Assembly: GCA_002150815.3 (NCBI GenBank)
Contig: NDFF03000123.1
Coordinates: forward strand, 62,001 to 126,000
Source of the DNA: Grammothele lineata
Lineage: Eukaryota > Basidiomycota > Agaricomycetes > Polyporales > Polyporaceae
DNA length: 64,000 nt
Direction: 5' to 3'
Part shown: piece by piece, positions 12,056-21,549 of the stretch
Layout: each line of letters begins with the position of its first letter
Position numbering within the stretch: position 1 is the stretch's first letter
Notes under the pieces: generated by a model
Databases searched by the model: none
Seen by the model: only the letters and a program-made list of their open reading frames with translations
Told to the model about the DNA's origin: nothing
Program-made: the position numbers and the translations under genes

Positions 12056-12108
12056 GTAAGTTCCTCTGCTTATGTACACGCCGTTCCTCATTCATTCGGA
12101 CTGCGTAG
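12056..12108 (+). other. 5' leader intron abutting the start codon of MYND gene 1
   Basis: A GTAAGT donor at 12056 and a CGTAG acceptor directly before ATG 12109 define a 53 nt intron in the leader. The same arrangement recurs at the other two intact MYND genes. Confidence 0.6.
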
Positions 12109-13554
12109 ATGTCCGAACGTCAGTGTAAAGTCAGCCACGACGAATATGACCCGCCCCCAGCTGGCAGTGGCCCCCCCAAACGTTGCTCGCGGTGTCACAA
12201 AGTGTGGTACTGCAGCGAAATCTGTCAGCGGCAAGACTGGAAGTACCACGTTTTCGACTGCAAGAACGACAAGCCCATCAGCACTGTCTACTATCTAGCA
12301 CGCGCGTGCCGTGAAGACGTCGTCCCCGTCCATCACCAGACCAGAATCGATTATGGATTCGAGAAGGCAAAGCGTCTGCTGGGCGGCCATGCAGAGAGCT
12401 ACCTCCTCGGCGTGTACTACGCCCTCATCTACTACATCGAAGTTCCCCTCGAGGAGATTCGCACGTGGCAGAAGGAGGGAACGTTGATGGAAGGGATCAA
12501 AGACGCCTATGAGAACAGGTCGAAGTTCACAAAGGGACAGTACTATCCATGGCTCCTACAGCACCAGTATATCCTCGACGGCGCTCTCCCGACGGAGGTC
12601 CAAGTTCAACAGAAGGCGGAGACGGAGGTGGAATCGATGCTCAGACGAGGATGGGTCCTGACGGGTGGATCTCCGAACGACAGCGTCAGCACGATCCGTG
12701 CCCGGACCAGTGCTCTTCCCCCAAACATCCAATACTGCCACGCTCTCTACGCCATCGCGTCATCCGGTGCAAACCCCGGACCTCACATGGAGCTCTGGGT
12801 CTACTTCGGGTATGTCGCGGCTTCGTCCCCGGGGAGCGAACAGGAGTATGGCAGGGCGTACACGGAGCTCGTCCAGCGTTGCCCTTTCGACGAGTTCTGC
12901 GCCGCGTTTGAAGCTTCAAAGATCCCTGAGCTCTTCGAGCGCCACTCCGTTCGTCTCCCGGGTTCCATGTTCCTCTATCGTGATCGCACGACCGGTTTCC
13001 GCGACGTGATGGCCGGCTCTCCTAACATGTCCAAATCGGTGTGGAACCTAAAGCATTACATCGACCAACTTGCGACCGTCGCGGAGGACGCCCCGGACTC
13101 AGAGAAGCCGCGGCTTATACCCTCTGTTACGTGCGATTACGGCTTCATGAACTGCAAGAACGCGGAAGAACGACGGATGCTCGAGGGCTTGTACACTCAA
13201 CTGTTCGGGAAGATGGAGGCGGGGATGGACCCGCTGGAGATGCATCAGGCATGCATCAGCGGCACGCTGCTCGAGTTCACTCAGCGTTTCGTCAAGCTGT
13301 CGCCATATACGGCTAAGTTCACGCGGTTGCTCAAGAACCCGTATCCGCTCCTTGGCTTGGAACCGGAGGACCAGCTGAGGTGCGTCAATTCCGCCATATT
13401 TCGTCGGACGCGACAACGTTCTAACCGTCGCTCTACTGGTCACAACAGTATTACACCGACACAGGGGAACGAGGTCGAGCAGCCTGAGGGACAGGAAGAC
13501 GCCGCCGGTCCAGTTGACAGCAGTACGGGATGGAATATCTGTATCGTATGTTGA
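12109..13554 (+). CDS. MYND-type zinc-finger protein, paralogue 1
   Basis: 481 codons if read through, or 458 residues if a 69 nt intron (13380-13448, GT...AG) is removed; both keep frame. Residues 6-50 form a MYND finger: Cys-x3-His at the first position instead of the usual Cys-x2-Cys, then Cys-Ser-Arg-Cys, Tyr-Cys-Ser-Glu-Ile-Cys, His and Cys. The remaining 400 residues are an all-alpha-looking domain of unknown function, with conserved Thr-Val-Tyr-Tyr-Leu-Ala-Arg-Ala-Cys after the finger and a Leu-Glu-Phe...Arg-Phe-Val-Lys-Leu-Ser-Pro-Tyr-Thr-Ala-Lys-Phe block near the end. No SET domain is present, so it is not a SMYD methyltransferase. MYND fingers usually bind proline-rich peptides; the partner here is unknown. 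Paralogues at 14.96 and 16.79 kb lie in the same orientation. Confidence 0.82.
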   Translation: MSERQCKVSHDEYDPPPAGSGPPKRCSRCHKVWYCSEICQRQDWKYHVFDCKNDKPISTVYYLARACREDVVPVHHQTRIDYGFEKAKRLLGGHAESYLLGVYYALIYYIEVPLEEIRTWQKEGTLMEGIKDAYENRSKFTKGQYYPWLLQHQYILDGALPTEVQVQQKAETEVESMLRRGWVLTGGSPNDSVSTIRARTSALPPNIQYCHALYAIASSGANPGPHMELWVYFGYVAASSPGSEQEYGRAYTELVQRCPFDEFCAAFEASKIPELFERHSVRLPGSMFLYRDRTTGFRDVMAGSPNMSKSVWNLKHYIDQLATVAEDAPDSEKPRLIPSVTCDYGFMNCKNAEERRMLEGLYTQLFGKMEAGMDPLEMHQACISGTLLEFTQRFVKLSPYTAKFTRLLKNPYPLLGLEPEDQLRCVNSAIFRRTRQRSNRRSTGHNSITPTQGNEVEQPEGQEDAAGPVDSSTGWNICIVC

Positions 13555-13829
13555 CCGTGTGTTAACACAGGTGCTGTGGGGATTTTTGGCGGTATAAACC
13601 GTTCCAGAGGGTTGGCGTTTGTGCATCAGCTTGAATGCTTTCCTATGCTTGCCATGGCGTCTCTCTTGCGATTGTCGTGCTACGATTTGTCGATTCTGTA
13701 CTCTATCCGCTTGGCTCTGCACTGGAGGGATCGAAGATGTGGTGCGAGCTTCAAGATAGCCTCACAATCTCAATCTCGCGTTGAAAAACGGGTGCACAAA
13801 TGACATTTGAAAGCATGGCGATGATAGCG
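13555..13829. other. 3' region of MYND gene 1
   Basis: No gene seen. Confidence 0.4.
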
Positions 13830-14215
13830 AGATGTCCTCCGCAATCACAGTCGGGCTCAGACTTCTAGAGGATGTACCATGACGTACGACCTGTGTTCGC
13901 CCCCTCGGGAACCCTATAATCATTTCCCCGAGCAATGCTATCCTTGTCCAGATTCTATTCCACCTAAGCTTGCGAAAAAGGTAGAGAGGTGCGTCAACCA
14001 TCGGTCCGTACGGAGAGACGGTCTGCCAGTGCATCTTCTGGACGATTGTAAAGGGAATCCGACAATGACGTAGACAGAAAGAGAGTGTATCAAAACTACG
14101 AGCACAACACAGTGTGATGTCCAGCCGAAGGGTTCGTGAAGGAAGAGGGCAAGCGCGAAGGGCGAGTCGAGGCGGACGCGGATGGTGGCGGAGGGAGACA
14201 GGCACAGACCGACGC
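13830..14215 (-). repeat. Degenerate duplicated segment, copy B
   Basis: Partner of 10960-11385. On the minus strand an open stretch contains a Lys-Met-His-Trp-Gln-Thr-Val segment corresponding to Lys-Met-His-Arg-Gln-Thr-Leu in copy A, followed by the shared Lys-Leu-Arg-Trp-Asn. The two copies bracket MYND gene 1, so they may mark the unit of tandem duplication. Confidence 0.55.
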
Positions 14216-14896
14216 ATAGGCGCCGGCGTTGCGCCAAGCTTGTTTCCGCCGTCCACAACGCCGCAGGTCGTATAGTCCGATTGCCACTCTTCAACGCACC
14301 CCTCTGAGTCCCATTTGAACACGGACCTCGACAGCCACCGATACGCTACTTGTGTGCTAATATGGCACGTATAACATCTCTGAATCACGTATAGCAGCAT
14401 TAGTAGCGGCACGCTCATTGAACTTTCCATAGCGTCTACATATGTTCTCGCGAATCGTCCTGGAGATGCCATTTGGACACCTCGGCCGGGATTTTCTCTT
14501 ACCTTCCGCTGCAGTCCGCATGACCATAACATTGTATCGGTACATCACCGTCCGTGGGCTTCCTTCCTTGCCCAGCGCTCAACGTTCAACGTTCAACCTC
14601 TAGCCGATCTATACGACTCACGTCATTACGCACGGTCCTTGTGTCCCGCCTTTACGGCTACTATGAGGACCTGGGAGACGAACGTGTCACCCCCGAACTC
14701 AAAGCCTCGAGGGCACAGCGCTCTTGAGGATCCGAGTATTCGAACCGCAGCGATGCGCTGACGAGTCAAATACGACGACCCCGTCTATCCCTCCTACTCC
14801 GCCCCTACATCTACCACCCCGCGAGCCCTTCCGCCTTCATCTACCCTGCCTCATAGCTCAACACTGTGACCTCCCGGGTAGTGTTCAGCGATATTA
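14216..14896. other. Upstream region of MYND gene 2
   Basis: No gene supported. Holds a short tandem array of CGTTCAA units near 14581-14598. An element around 14724 (CTTGAGGATCCGAGT) is repeated near 16570 upstream of MYND gene 3, suggesting the promoter regions were duplicated with the genes. Confidence 0.45.
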
Positions 14897-14960
14897 GTAA
14901 GTACTTCATCCTCGCATTCCGATCCATCCCCAATCCCGCTCATCATAGACGATTGCAAAG
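14897..14960 (+). other. 5' leader intron abutting the start codon of MYND gene 2
   Basis: GTAAGT at 14897 and a GCAAAG acceptor immediately before ATG 14961; 64 nt. Confidence 0.55.
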
Positions 14961-16235
14961 ATGTCCGACTCGGAGCACCGCCGCTGCGCAGCCCCTCACG
15001 ACGCGACTCATCTAGCGCCGATATCCGGCGCCCCACTCAAACGATGCGCGCGATGCCACAAGGTGTGGTATTGTAGCGAACTCTGCCAGAGGTCTCACTG
15101 GGTGTTCCACATTTTCGATTGCAAGAACGACAAGCCTGTCAGCACCGTCTATTACCTCGCACGTGCGTGTCACGAAGGAGTGATGCCGGTTCATTACCGG
15201 ACTCGAGTCGACTATGGCTTCAACAACGCGCTTCTCTTTTTGGGCACCAGTCGGACTGGGGCAGGCACCCTCCTCAGAGTATATCAAGGCCTCATCTGTT
15301 ATATCCGAGTTCCTCTCCATGAAGTTCGGGCATGGCAGCGTACCGGCCGGCTGTTCGAGGGTATGAAGGAAACACTCGAGTTGAACAGGACAAAGTTTTC
15401 GTTGGAGTCTCACTATGAATGGCTCCTTCAACACCCGTACCTGTTTGACGACAGCCTCTCTCCCCCCGAAGCGGCGCTTCACCGTGCTGCGACTACCTTT
15501 GATGGTAGACGGGACACCCTCCGCGTTGACTTGGTCCCATCGAATAACCCTCGTATGCCTTACGTCCCAAAGATCACGCCACTTTCCCCCAACGCACAAC
15601 TGTGTCACAACTTCTATGGGCACATAGCAGCCAACATGTACCCCTCGGCCGAAATGCGGCTCTGGCTTGTCTTCGGGTTTGCCGCAGCCCCCTCTGAACG
15701 AGGCCAGATGTTGTACAGCGAGGCCTACATAGAGCTCACCAAACGCTGCACCTTCGAGGAGTTCTGCCACGCGTTCGAAACGTCCACGATGCCCGCGCTC
15801 TTCGCCCGCTACTCCGTCCCTCTTCCCGGCGCAGACCTCCAACTCGGAGACGCGACGCCCCAGTTCCTCGACGTCATGTCCGGCTCGCCGCACTCTTTCA
15901 AGTCGGTATGGCACCTCAGGCAGTATCTCGCCGACCTCGCTAGCCTACCCGACCACGAAAAGGTCCAGCCGCTCGTCCGCGCGGCCTCGGTCGACTACGG
16001 GTTCGCGAACTGCAAGAAGTACTACCAGCACCAGATGCTCGAGGGCGTCTACTCGGAGCTCTTCCGGAAGGTAGCAGAGGGGATGGACCCGCTCGAGCTG
16101 CATGAAGCGTGTATGCGCGGCGCGCTGCTCGAGTTCGTGAGGCGGTTCGTGAAGCTGTCGCCGCATACGGCGAAGTTTACGCGGCTGCTCAGGAACCCCC
16201 ATTCTCAGCCGGAACGGGTAAGCGGCCGCAAGTAA
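14961..16235 (+). CDS. MYND-type zinc-finger protein, paralogue 2
   Basis: 424 codons in one exon. The finger (about residues 9-54) again has Cys-x3-His, then Cys-Ala-Arg-Cys, Tyr-Cys-Ser-Glu-Leu-Cys, His and Cys. It is the most diverged of the three intact copies: the central region is shorter and differs in charge, while the Asp-Pro-Leu-Glu-Leu-His and Leu-Glu-Phe-Val-Arg-Arg-Phe-Val-Lys-Leu-Ser-Pro blocks are kept. It ends about 20 residues after the common core, lacking the tails of paralogues 1 and 3. A GTAAGC just before the stop could be an alternative donor. Role unknown beyond a probable protein-binding zinc finger. Confidence 0.82.
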   Translation: MSDSEHRRCAAPHDATHLAPISGAPLKRCARCHKVWYCSELCQRSHWVFHIFDCKNDKPVSTVYYLARACHEGVMPVHYRTRVDYGFNNALLFLGTSRTGAGTLLRVYQGLICYIRVPLHEVRAWQRTGRLFEGMKETLELNRTKFSLESHYEWLLQHPYLFDDSLSPPEAALHRAATTFDGRRDTLRVDLVPSNNPRMPYVPKITPLSPNAQLCHNFYGHIAANMYPSAEMRLWLVFGFAAAPSERGQMLYSEAYIELTKRCTFEEFCHAFETSTMPALFARYSVPLPGADLQLGDATPQFLDVMSGSPHSFKSVWHLRQYLADLASLPDHEKVQPLVRAASVDYGFANCKKYYQHQMLEGVYSELFRKVAEGMDPLELHEACMRGALLEFVRRFVKLSPHTAKFTRLLRNPHSQPERVSGRK

Positions 16236-16735
16236 GGTGCGTCAGTATGTATGACTTATGTAACCCGCGCGTCTGAGCACCAATTTCTCCTTCCCCAGCT
16301 ACGTATATGGTAAATACATGAGCGGAGAAGGAGAGAAGTTTATGTGAGTGCAGCATGCGAAGCGAATGTAAAATACAGTACCACTTCTGCCACCTTCAAG
16401 AGCACTCGACTCCCGGAAAATATGATGCTTTGACTTTGTTGTACAGAACCGTCGGCAAGTGCGGCTTCGCACATCTACCGGCAACACACCTGTTCACCTT
16501 CCTAATGTCTTCATGGTTGGTTTTTGACGAGGACCAGATGCTTGCAGCTCGCAGACTAACCGCAAACTTCTTGAGGATCCGAGTTCGAATCGACGCGCTC
16601 GGAGTCACGTGAACCCGAGGGCCGGGCGCTCTCGGTCAGCGCCAAGCGCCTTGTCATGATTCGGGCCGATTCTTCATCAGCGCCACTTCATCGACTGATC
16701 CACAACCACCGAGCATACCGTTGCGATTGGACAAA
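16236..16735. other. Intergenic between MYND genes 2 and 3
   Basis: About 500 bases with no supported gene; contains the probable promoter of MYND gene 3, with sequence similarity to the upstream region of MYND gene 2. Confidence 0.45.
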
Positions 16736-16789
16736 GTGAGCATACCCACATACTGCATGTCACCTTTACTCAACACTCGACTTATCCAG
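16736..16789 (+). other. 5' leader intron abutting the start codon of MYND gene 3
   Basis: GTGAGC donor and TTATCCAG acceptor directly before ATG 16790; 54 nt. It removes an upstream in-frame ATG, and this decides the start. Confidence 0.55.
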
Positions 16790-18160
16790 ATGTCCGAGCT
16801 CCACTGTGCAATGAATCACGACGAGGACAATCCTCCGCCCTCGTCCAGTGGCTCACTCAGACGTTGCTCGCGATGCCGCAAGGTGTCGTATTGTAGTGAG
16901 GCCTGCCAGAAACACCACTGGAAATACCACATCTTCGACTGCAAGAACGACAAGCCTATCAGCACCGTCTACTATCTCGCCCGTGCGTGCCGCGAAGACG
17001 TCATTCCGGTCCATCATCAGACTAGGGCCGACTACGGATTCGACAAAGCCTTAAGCCTGCTGGGCTGTGAAGCGGAAGGCAATCTCCTCGGCGTTTTTCA
17101 AGGCATTGTTCTCCGGTTTCAGGTTCCCCTCCACGATGTTCGCGCATGGCAGAGGGATCGTCGGCTGATGGACGGCATTAAAGGCGTCTTCGAGAACAAG
17201 TCTGGATTCACCAAAGGAGAATACTACCCATGGCTCCTAAAGCACCAGTATCTCCTCGACGGTACTCCGGCACCGAAGATACAGACTGAGATCAAAGCAC
17301 ATGAGCAGGCATGGGATATCTTTCGGAAGGGGTGGGTCCTCACCGGTGGCTCTCCTGATGCCAGCATGAGCACGATCAGCGCTCGCTTCCAGTCACTCTC
17401 CCCCACAGCCCAGCTCTGTCACGACCTCTACGCGCTGACGGCGTCTGCTCAACATCCCGGGCCCGGCCTCGAGCTTTGGCTCGTCTTCGGATACATCGCA
17501 GCGACGTCACAGGGCAACGAGCAGGTGTACAGCAGCGCCTACACGGCGCTCATCCACCGCTGTCCCTTCGACGAGTTCTGCGCAGCGTTCGACGCGTCGA
17601 AGATGCTCGTCCTCTTCGACCGTTACTCGATTCGACCGCCGGGCGCGCTCACCGCCCGCGACGGCACAGCCTGCTTCCGTGACGTCATGGCCGGCTCGCC
17701 GCACAAGTTCAAGTCAGTCTGGCACCTCAAGCATTACATCGACCGCCTCGCGATGGTTCCGCAGAACGCCCCGAACTCGGCAAAGCCACTCCTCCAGCCA
17801 TCCGTCACGGCCGACTACGGGTTTGCGAACTGCAAGAAACCGGCTGAGCGTCGGATGCTCGAGGATCTGTACACCGAACTGTTCGGGAAGATGGAGTCGG
17901 GGATGGACCCACTCGAGCTGCACCAGGCGTGTCTCAGTGGCACGCTGCTCGAGTTCGCGCAGCGCTTCGTTAAGCTTGCGCCGTACACGGCCAAGTTTAC
18001 GCGATTGCTCAAGAACTCGTATCCGCTCCCGGACCAAGCGAGCCGGTTGAGGTGCGCCTGCGTGCCTTTTGTTCAGCGACCCCTCTGTAGTCACCCCTCT
18101 GACATTATCACCAGCGCAACAGGGACGAGCAAAGGCAACAAACAGCCTGAAGCTCAGTAA
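16790..18160 (+). CDS. MYND-type zinc-finger protein, paralogue 3
   Basis: Start placed at the ATG that follows the leader intron, matching paralogues 1 and 2 (Met-Ser-Glu/Asp). Reads 456 codons through, or 435 residues after removal of a 63 nt in-frame intron (18052-18114). The finger is Cys-x3-His, Cys-Ser-Arg-Cys, Tyr-Cys-Ser-Glu-Ala-Cys, His and Cys at about residues 6-50. It is clearly closer to paralogue 1 than to paralogue 2 throughout. A decayed F-box gene fragment lies just downstream on the other strand, and the same pairing recurs at 22.7-24.7 kb. Function unknown. Confidence 0.82.
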   Translation: MSELHCAMNHDEDNPPPSSSGSLRRCSRCRKVSYCSEACQKHHWKYHIFDCKNDKPISTVYYLARACREDVIPVHHQTRADYGFDKALSLLGCEAEGNLLGVFQGIVLRFQVPLHDVRAWQRDRRLMDGIKGVFENKSGFTKGEYYPWLLKHQYLLDGTPAPKIQTEIKAHEQAWDIFRKGWVLTGGSPDASMSTISARFQSLSPTAQLCHDLYALTASAQHPGPGLELWLVFGYIAATSQGNEQVYSSAYTALIHRCPFDEFCAAFDASKMLVLFDRYSIRPPGALTARDGTACFRDVMAGSPHKFKSVWHLKHYIDRLAMVPQNAPNSAKPLLQPSVTADYGFANCKKPAERRMLEDLYTELFGKMESGMDPLELHQACLSGTLLEFAQRFVKLAPYTAKFTRLLKNSYPLPDQASRLRCACVPFVQRPLCSHPSDIITSATGTSKGNKQPEAQ

Positions 18161-18229
18161 TGTAACGTGCCGTGTCTATCGTACCTTATATCTGTATCCT
18201 CCCTCTCCTGCGATTGCCAATCGATACCT

Positions 18230-18565
18230 TATATCATTGCATAACTCGCGCGTGAGATTTGCGATCGCGAGGTGTAACTCTCCAGAGTGACTCGAGCGTA
18301 CTAGGGAACCGTGCGCCTCGTGTGAAGAACTCGACAAGCACGGAGACGAAGAGGGGGCGTAGCGTTGCCGTCGAGGTCAAAGAATTAATCCATCTAGGCA
18401 ATCGTCTGAGTGACATCGCCTCCAGCTGCCACAAATTGTACACGCGGAGCCATGTAGATCGCTTAAACGGCGACTTGATGCTCCTATGTGCGACGTGTAT
18501 GCGAACGAAAAACAAGTTTATAACAACGTTGTAGACATGTTGCTCAATAGACATGATAGGCATAC
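18230..18565 (-). pseudogene. F-box protein remnant (C-terminal fragment)
   Basis: On the minus strand a frame contains a Pro-Leu-Phe-Val-Ser-Val-Leu segment and a Leu-Glu-Ser-Leu segment that match Pro-Pro-Leu-Phe-Val-Ser-Ala-Leu and Leu-Glu-Ser-Leu of the intact F-box gene at 23246-24683. The downstream stretch aligns with that gene's Asp-Leu-Ala-Arg-Glu-Leu coding sequence (shared AACTCGCGCG on the plus strand). The F-box and N-terminal two thirds are missing, and the remnant ends where the inverted GLOX1/KRE6 block begins. Confidence 0.6.
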
Positions 18566-18644
18566 TACGACATCGCTGTCAAAGGCCATCACAAGCCCTA
18601 TCGTACATCGCATCACTAGTGACTTCTTTACTGCAACGCGCTCT

Positions 18645-20480
18645 TCACTCGAGCGTCGGGGGGGAGTTACCGCTACCCATCATCACAGGAACGCCCGGGC
18701 TGGTAATGTTGTCGATGGTCAAAAATACGGTAGCCGGACCGGGAGGGTAGATGCGACCGTTGGGCGGGGTAACGAACGTCAAGAACGTGCCATCGGGCGA
18801 CACGGTTGCGTCCATGAACACCAGCCGCGCACCGGCGTGGAAACCATGCGTCGAGAACCCAAGATCCATAAGGGAGACTGTGGCATCACCGTGAGCTCTC
18901 TACCACGTAGGTATTCACGAAAGGGATAAGAACACGTACGCTTCACGTTCGATTCGGTCGCGGTCAGGGACGACGGAATGGAGATCGGGACCGTAATGCT
19001 CGCGTTGAACGCCATCTTCTCCGGCATGTTCAAGATGATGGGCCGCTCGACGAACATGAACGGCGGGTCGAGCGTCTGGACTCGCAGCTCGCTCGGGAAC
19101 TTGAGGCTAGCATCGAGGAAAATCCCGTTGTTCGGGTTACTACCCGCGATGAGGAAGTTGCCCTGCGGAGTGAGAGTGATGCTCGAGTGGTACATGCGCG
19201 GGATCCCCGAGCTCGGCATGCCGGCGTTGGAGATGCGCTGGCCGAGCGGGGCGGAGGGAGTGTAGAGGGAAGGGACAAGGGCGGCGTGGTCGGCGTCCGA
19301 GTGGCCCACAGGATCCGGAACACCTCCGATGCCTGAGAAGCCCGTGCCCGCGCCGTTGGCGATGAGGACTTGGCCGTTCGGAACGTGGAGGAGTTCGAGA
19401 AGGGTACGGTTCTCGAGCATGTGTTCGACTTCCCAGCCTTTCGCGATGCCTTCGTCGGTGAGCGTGATGCGTGAACACTGAGACGACGCGGGCATCTGTG
19501 AGGAGAGCAGCGATGGGTCGATTGGCTCCGTGGCTGAGCCGCCACAGACGAGCACCTCGGGGACGTAGTCCGGGGGCGAGAGCGGGAGGAGGATCGCAGA
19601 ACCATCCATGGGGTTCGTCACGTGCACACCGTTAGGAATGTCGGGGAGAATGGTCTCGGTATTAGCCTCGATATCGTAGATGATAGACTGATTGCTGGCG
19701 ACCATGAACACCTTGCCGTCGGGCAGGGCGAAGATGCTGAGTCGTGATGTCAACGCAGTGTAAATGAAGACGACAAACAATGCAACGCACCGCGGGAACA
19801 GGTTGGCAGGAAGAGATCGCTCGAGGAAGGCAGAGGGGCGGACCGTGTCCTCCTTGCGCGGGAAGAACTCGAAGCTGTTCTCGGGGTCGATATTGTAGAA
19901 GAGAGCCTCCACGTGCATGCCACCGACGATGAGCAAGCTTCCGTCGAAGATGCGTATGGCAGATGGATACCAGCGTTTGGCCTGGAGGATGAGGTTCGGA
20001 TCCTCGAACAGCGTACAACCTTCTCCGGTCGGCGACACGCACGGCCCGAAAAGACGAATGGCCATGTTCCCGGGCTTGATGACCGGGTTCCCCGGGAATC
20101 CCATCTGGTCTCCACCGAGGCTGGCCTAAAGACATACCTTCAGTACATGCATAGAACCTGAGGAAACACAACACCATGATACGCACCATGGTGCCATTGC
20201 TGAGCAATGCGCCACCGGCACAGAACGAGTTGGTGATCACGTCGATAGCGGTGACATTGTTTGTCTCCAGGTTCCACAGCGCACCCCACGCGGAGTGACC
20301 GTTAATCTGAAGCGTGTCGTTCGACGCGCTGTCGAAGAAGAGCGCAAGGGTCGGCGAGACGATGATGGACTCAAGCGCGACGATGCCGGACGTCTCATTC
20401 TTGAGGTCGAAGGTCCATTGTGGACCTTGTGCGATTGCAAGATGGATAATCGGGAGCAGAGAAAGGGTGACGAGCTTCAT
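18645..20480 (-). CDS. glox: Glyoxal oxidase 1 (secreted copper radical oxidase, AA5_1)
   Basis: Four exons (20480-20187, 20125-19791, 19736-18940, 18877-18645) encode 552 residues starting with a signal peptide that ends near Ala-Ile-Ala-Gln. Copper-radical oxidase hallmarks are present: Cys87 (Asn-Ser-Phe-Cys), the partner for the Tyr-Cys cofactor Tyr151 (Arg-Trp-Tyr-Pro-Ser), Tyr392-His393 (Arg-Met-Tyr-His-Ser) and a distal His near 486 (Phe-Ser-Thr-His). Kelch-like repeats such as Asp-Gly-Ser-Leu-Leu-Ile-Val-Gly-Gly form the propeller. Family members oxidise glyoxal and methylglyoxal with O2, releasing H2O2 for extracellular peroxidases. There is no WSC domain. It is nearly identical in layout to GLOX3, its duplication partner, and appears intact despite the broken KRE6 neighbour. 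Confidence 0.93.
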
Positions 20481-21549
20481 GGTGGCGAATAACTTGGGGA
20501 GGACGCGGAGCAGCAGTGAGCACGGTGAGCTCTACTAACGAACTATCGATTCTTGCTCGTGCTTTATATGCCCTGTCGCCGCACCTCGCAGAGTCATGGT
20601 CGCTACCAGCTGTGATTTTAGGTCATCCTCTGCATCCCACAAGAATCCAAGGACGAACTCAGGTTCATGGTCCTTCAGGATCGTTGAACAAGGTTATGGG
20701 GAGGTAGCCACTGTATCGGAAGCAGTAACTGGCGCCGTGATCGTGCGGAGAACCCGATTGGCCGCATAACGTGCTCAGGCACCTAGGGTGGTTGCCACGT
20801 CCCTGGAGCTGTGGGAGGCGAGAACAAGACGGCGGAGCGGCCCGCTACGGCGGCCCGTTGAGGCACTCGCTGGATGAATGCTTCAAGTCGAGAGGAAACT
20901 CTTGTCATTCCCTCGCGTTCCCATACCTCTGCCTTGCTCTGGTCGAGCCATCAGCATGAGACCTGTTCACAAGGACATACTGTAGTCAGGAATACGGATG
21001 GCACGAAAGAATCTCGTTCGCGTACTTGTAATAGATGAACATCATATCATGCTCAAGTCCTGATGTGGAAGTGCTTGGCAGGTATAGCACTCTAGGGCGT
21101 CGAACGTCAAACACAGGCTTCTTCACCGGTGGCCGTCGCAGAGGGGGGGATTGCACCATCGGCTCTCAGGAGTGATGTCGCCGCGGTGGCCAGAAAGACG
21201 AGTTAGCGTTAGTCAGCACTTTACGAGAACATTAGTAGAAGCACCGCAGATTGGAAGGATCTAAAATGGAAAGGCCGGAAAAAGGCGTGAGTTCAACCGT
21301 GTATGCCGGGCGGCCTAGGCTCGTAGACTCGTACATACCCAGGGTGCTCTGGCTAGTAGCACTGAGTACACGATGTACGTGCAAAACATTAGGCATGAAC
21401 GCTCCCTCTGATAGGAACCTACAGGAACACACTAGCAGGCAGCCCTAAGTGATAGACCGCTTCAATGTTTCCTACCAGTTAACGGAACTTGCGACTGGCT
21501 CCTCCGGAGTAGATGAGAATTTGGGTCTAGGGAAATCGACAGCTGACAG
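20481..21549 (-). other. Duplicated KRE6-GLOX intergenic and promoter region, copy 1
   Basis: About 1.07 kb corresponding to 60740-61793. The 200 bases nearest GLOX1 are well conserved, including the TATA box, a CGTTAG-containing leader and the sequence just before the ATG. Farther out only patches align. No gene inside. Confidence 0.6.
20563..20568 (-). promoter_or_regulatory. TATA box of GLOX1
   Basis: TATAAA on the minus strand about 85 nt upstream of the ATG, inside a stretch conserved with the GLOX3 promoter. Confidence 0.65.

Noticed and set aside
15012..15914. Minus-strand frame of 300 codons
   Set aside because: Antisense shadow of MYND gene 2.
16570..16600. GTTCGAATC tRNA-like T-loop sequence
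   Set aside because: No matching acceptor stem, D-arm or anticodon arm around it.
16721..16789. Upstream start for MYND gene 3
   Set aside because: The extra residues are encoded by sequence with GT...AG intron borders at 16736-16789, and paralogues start at the equivalent later Met.
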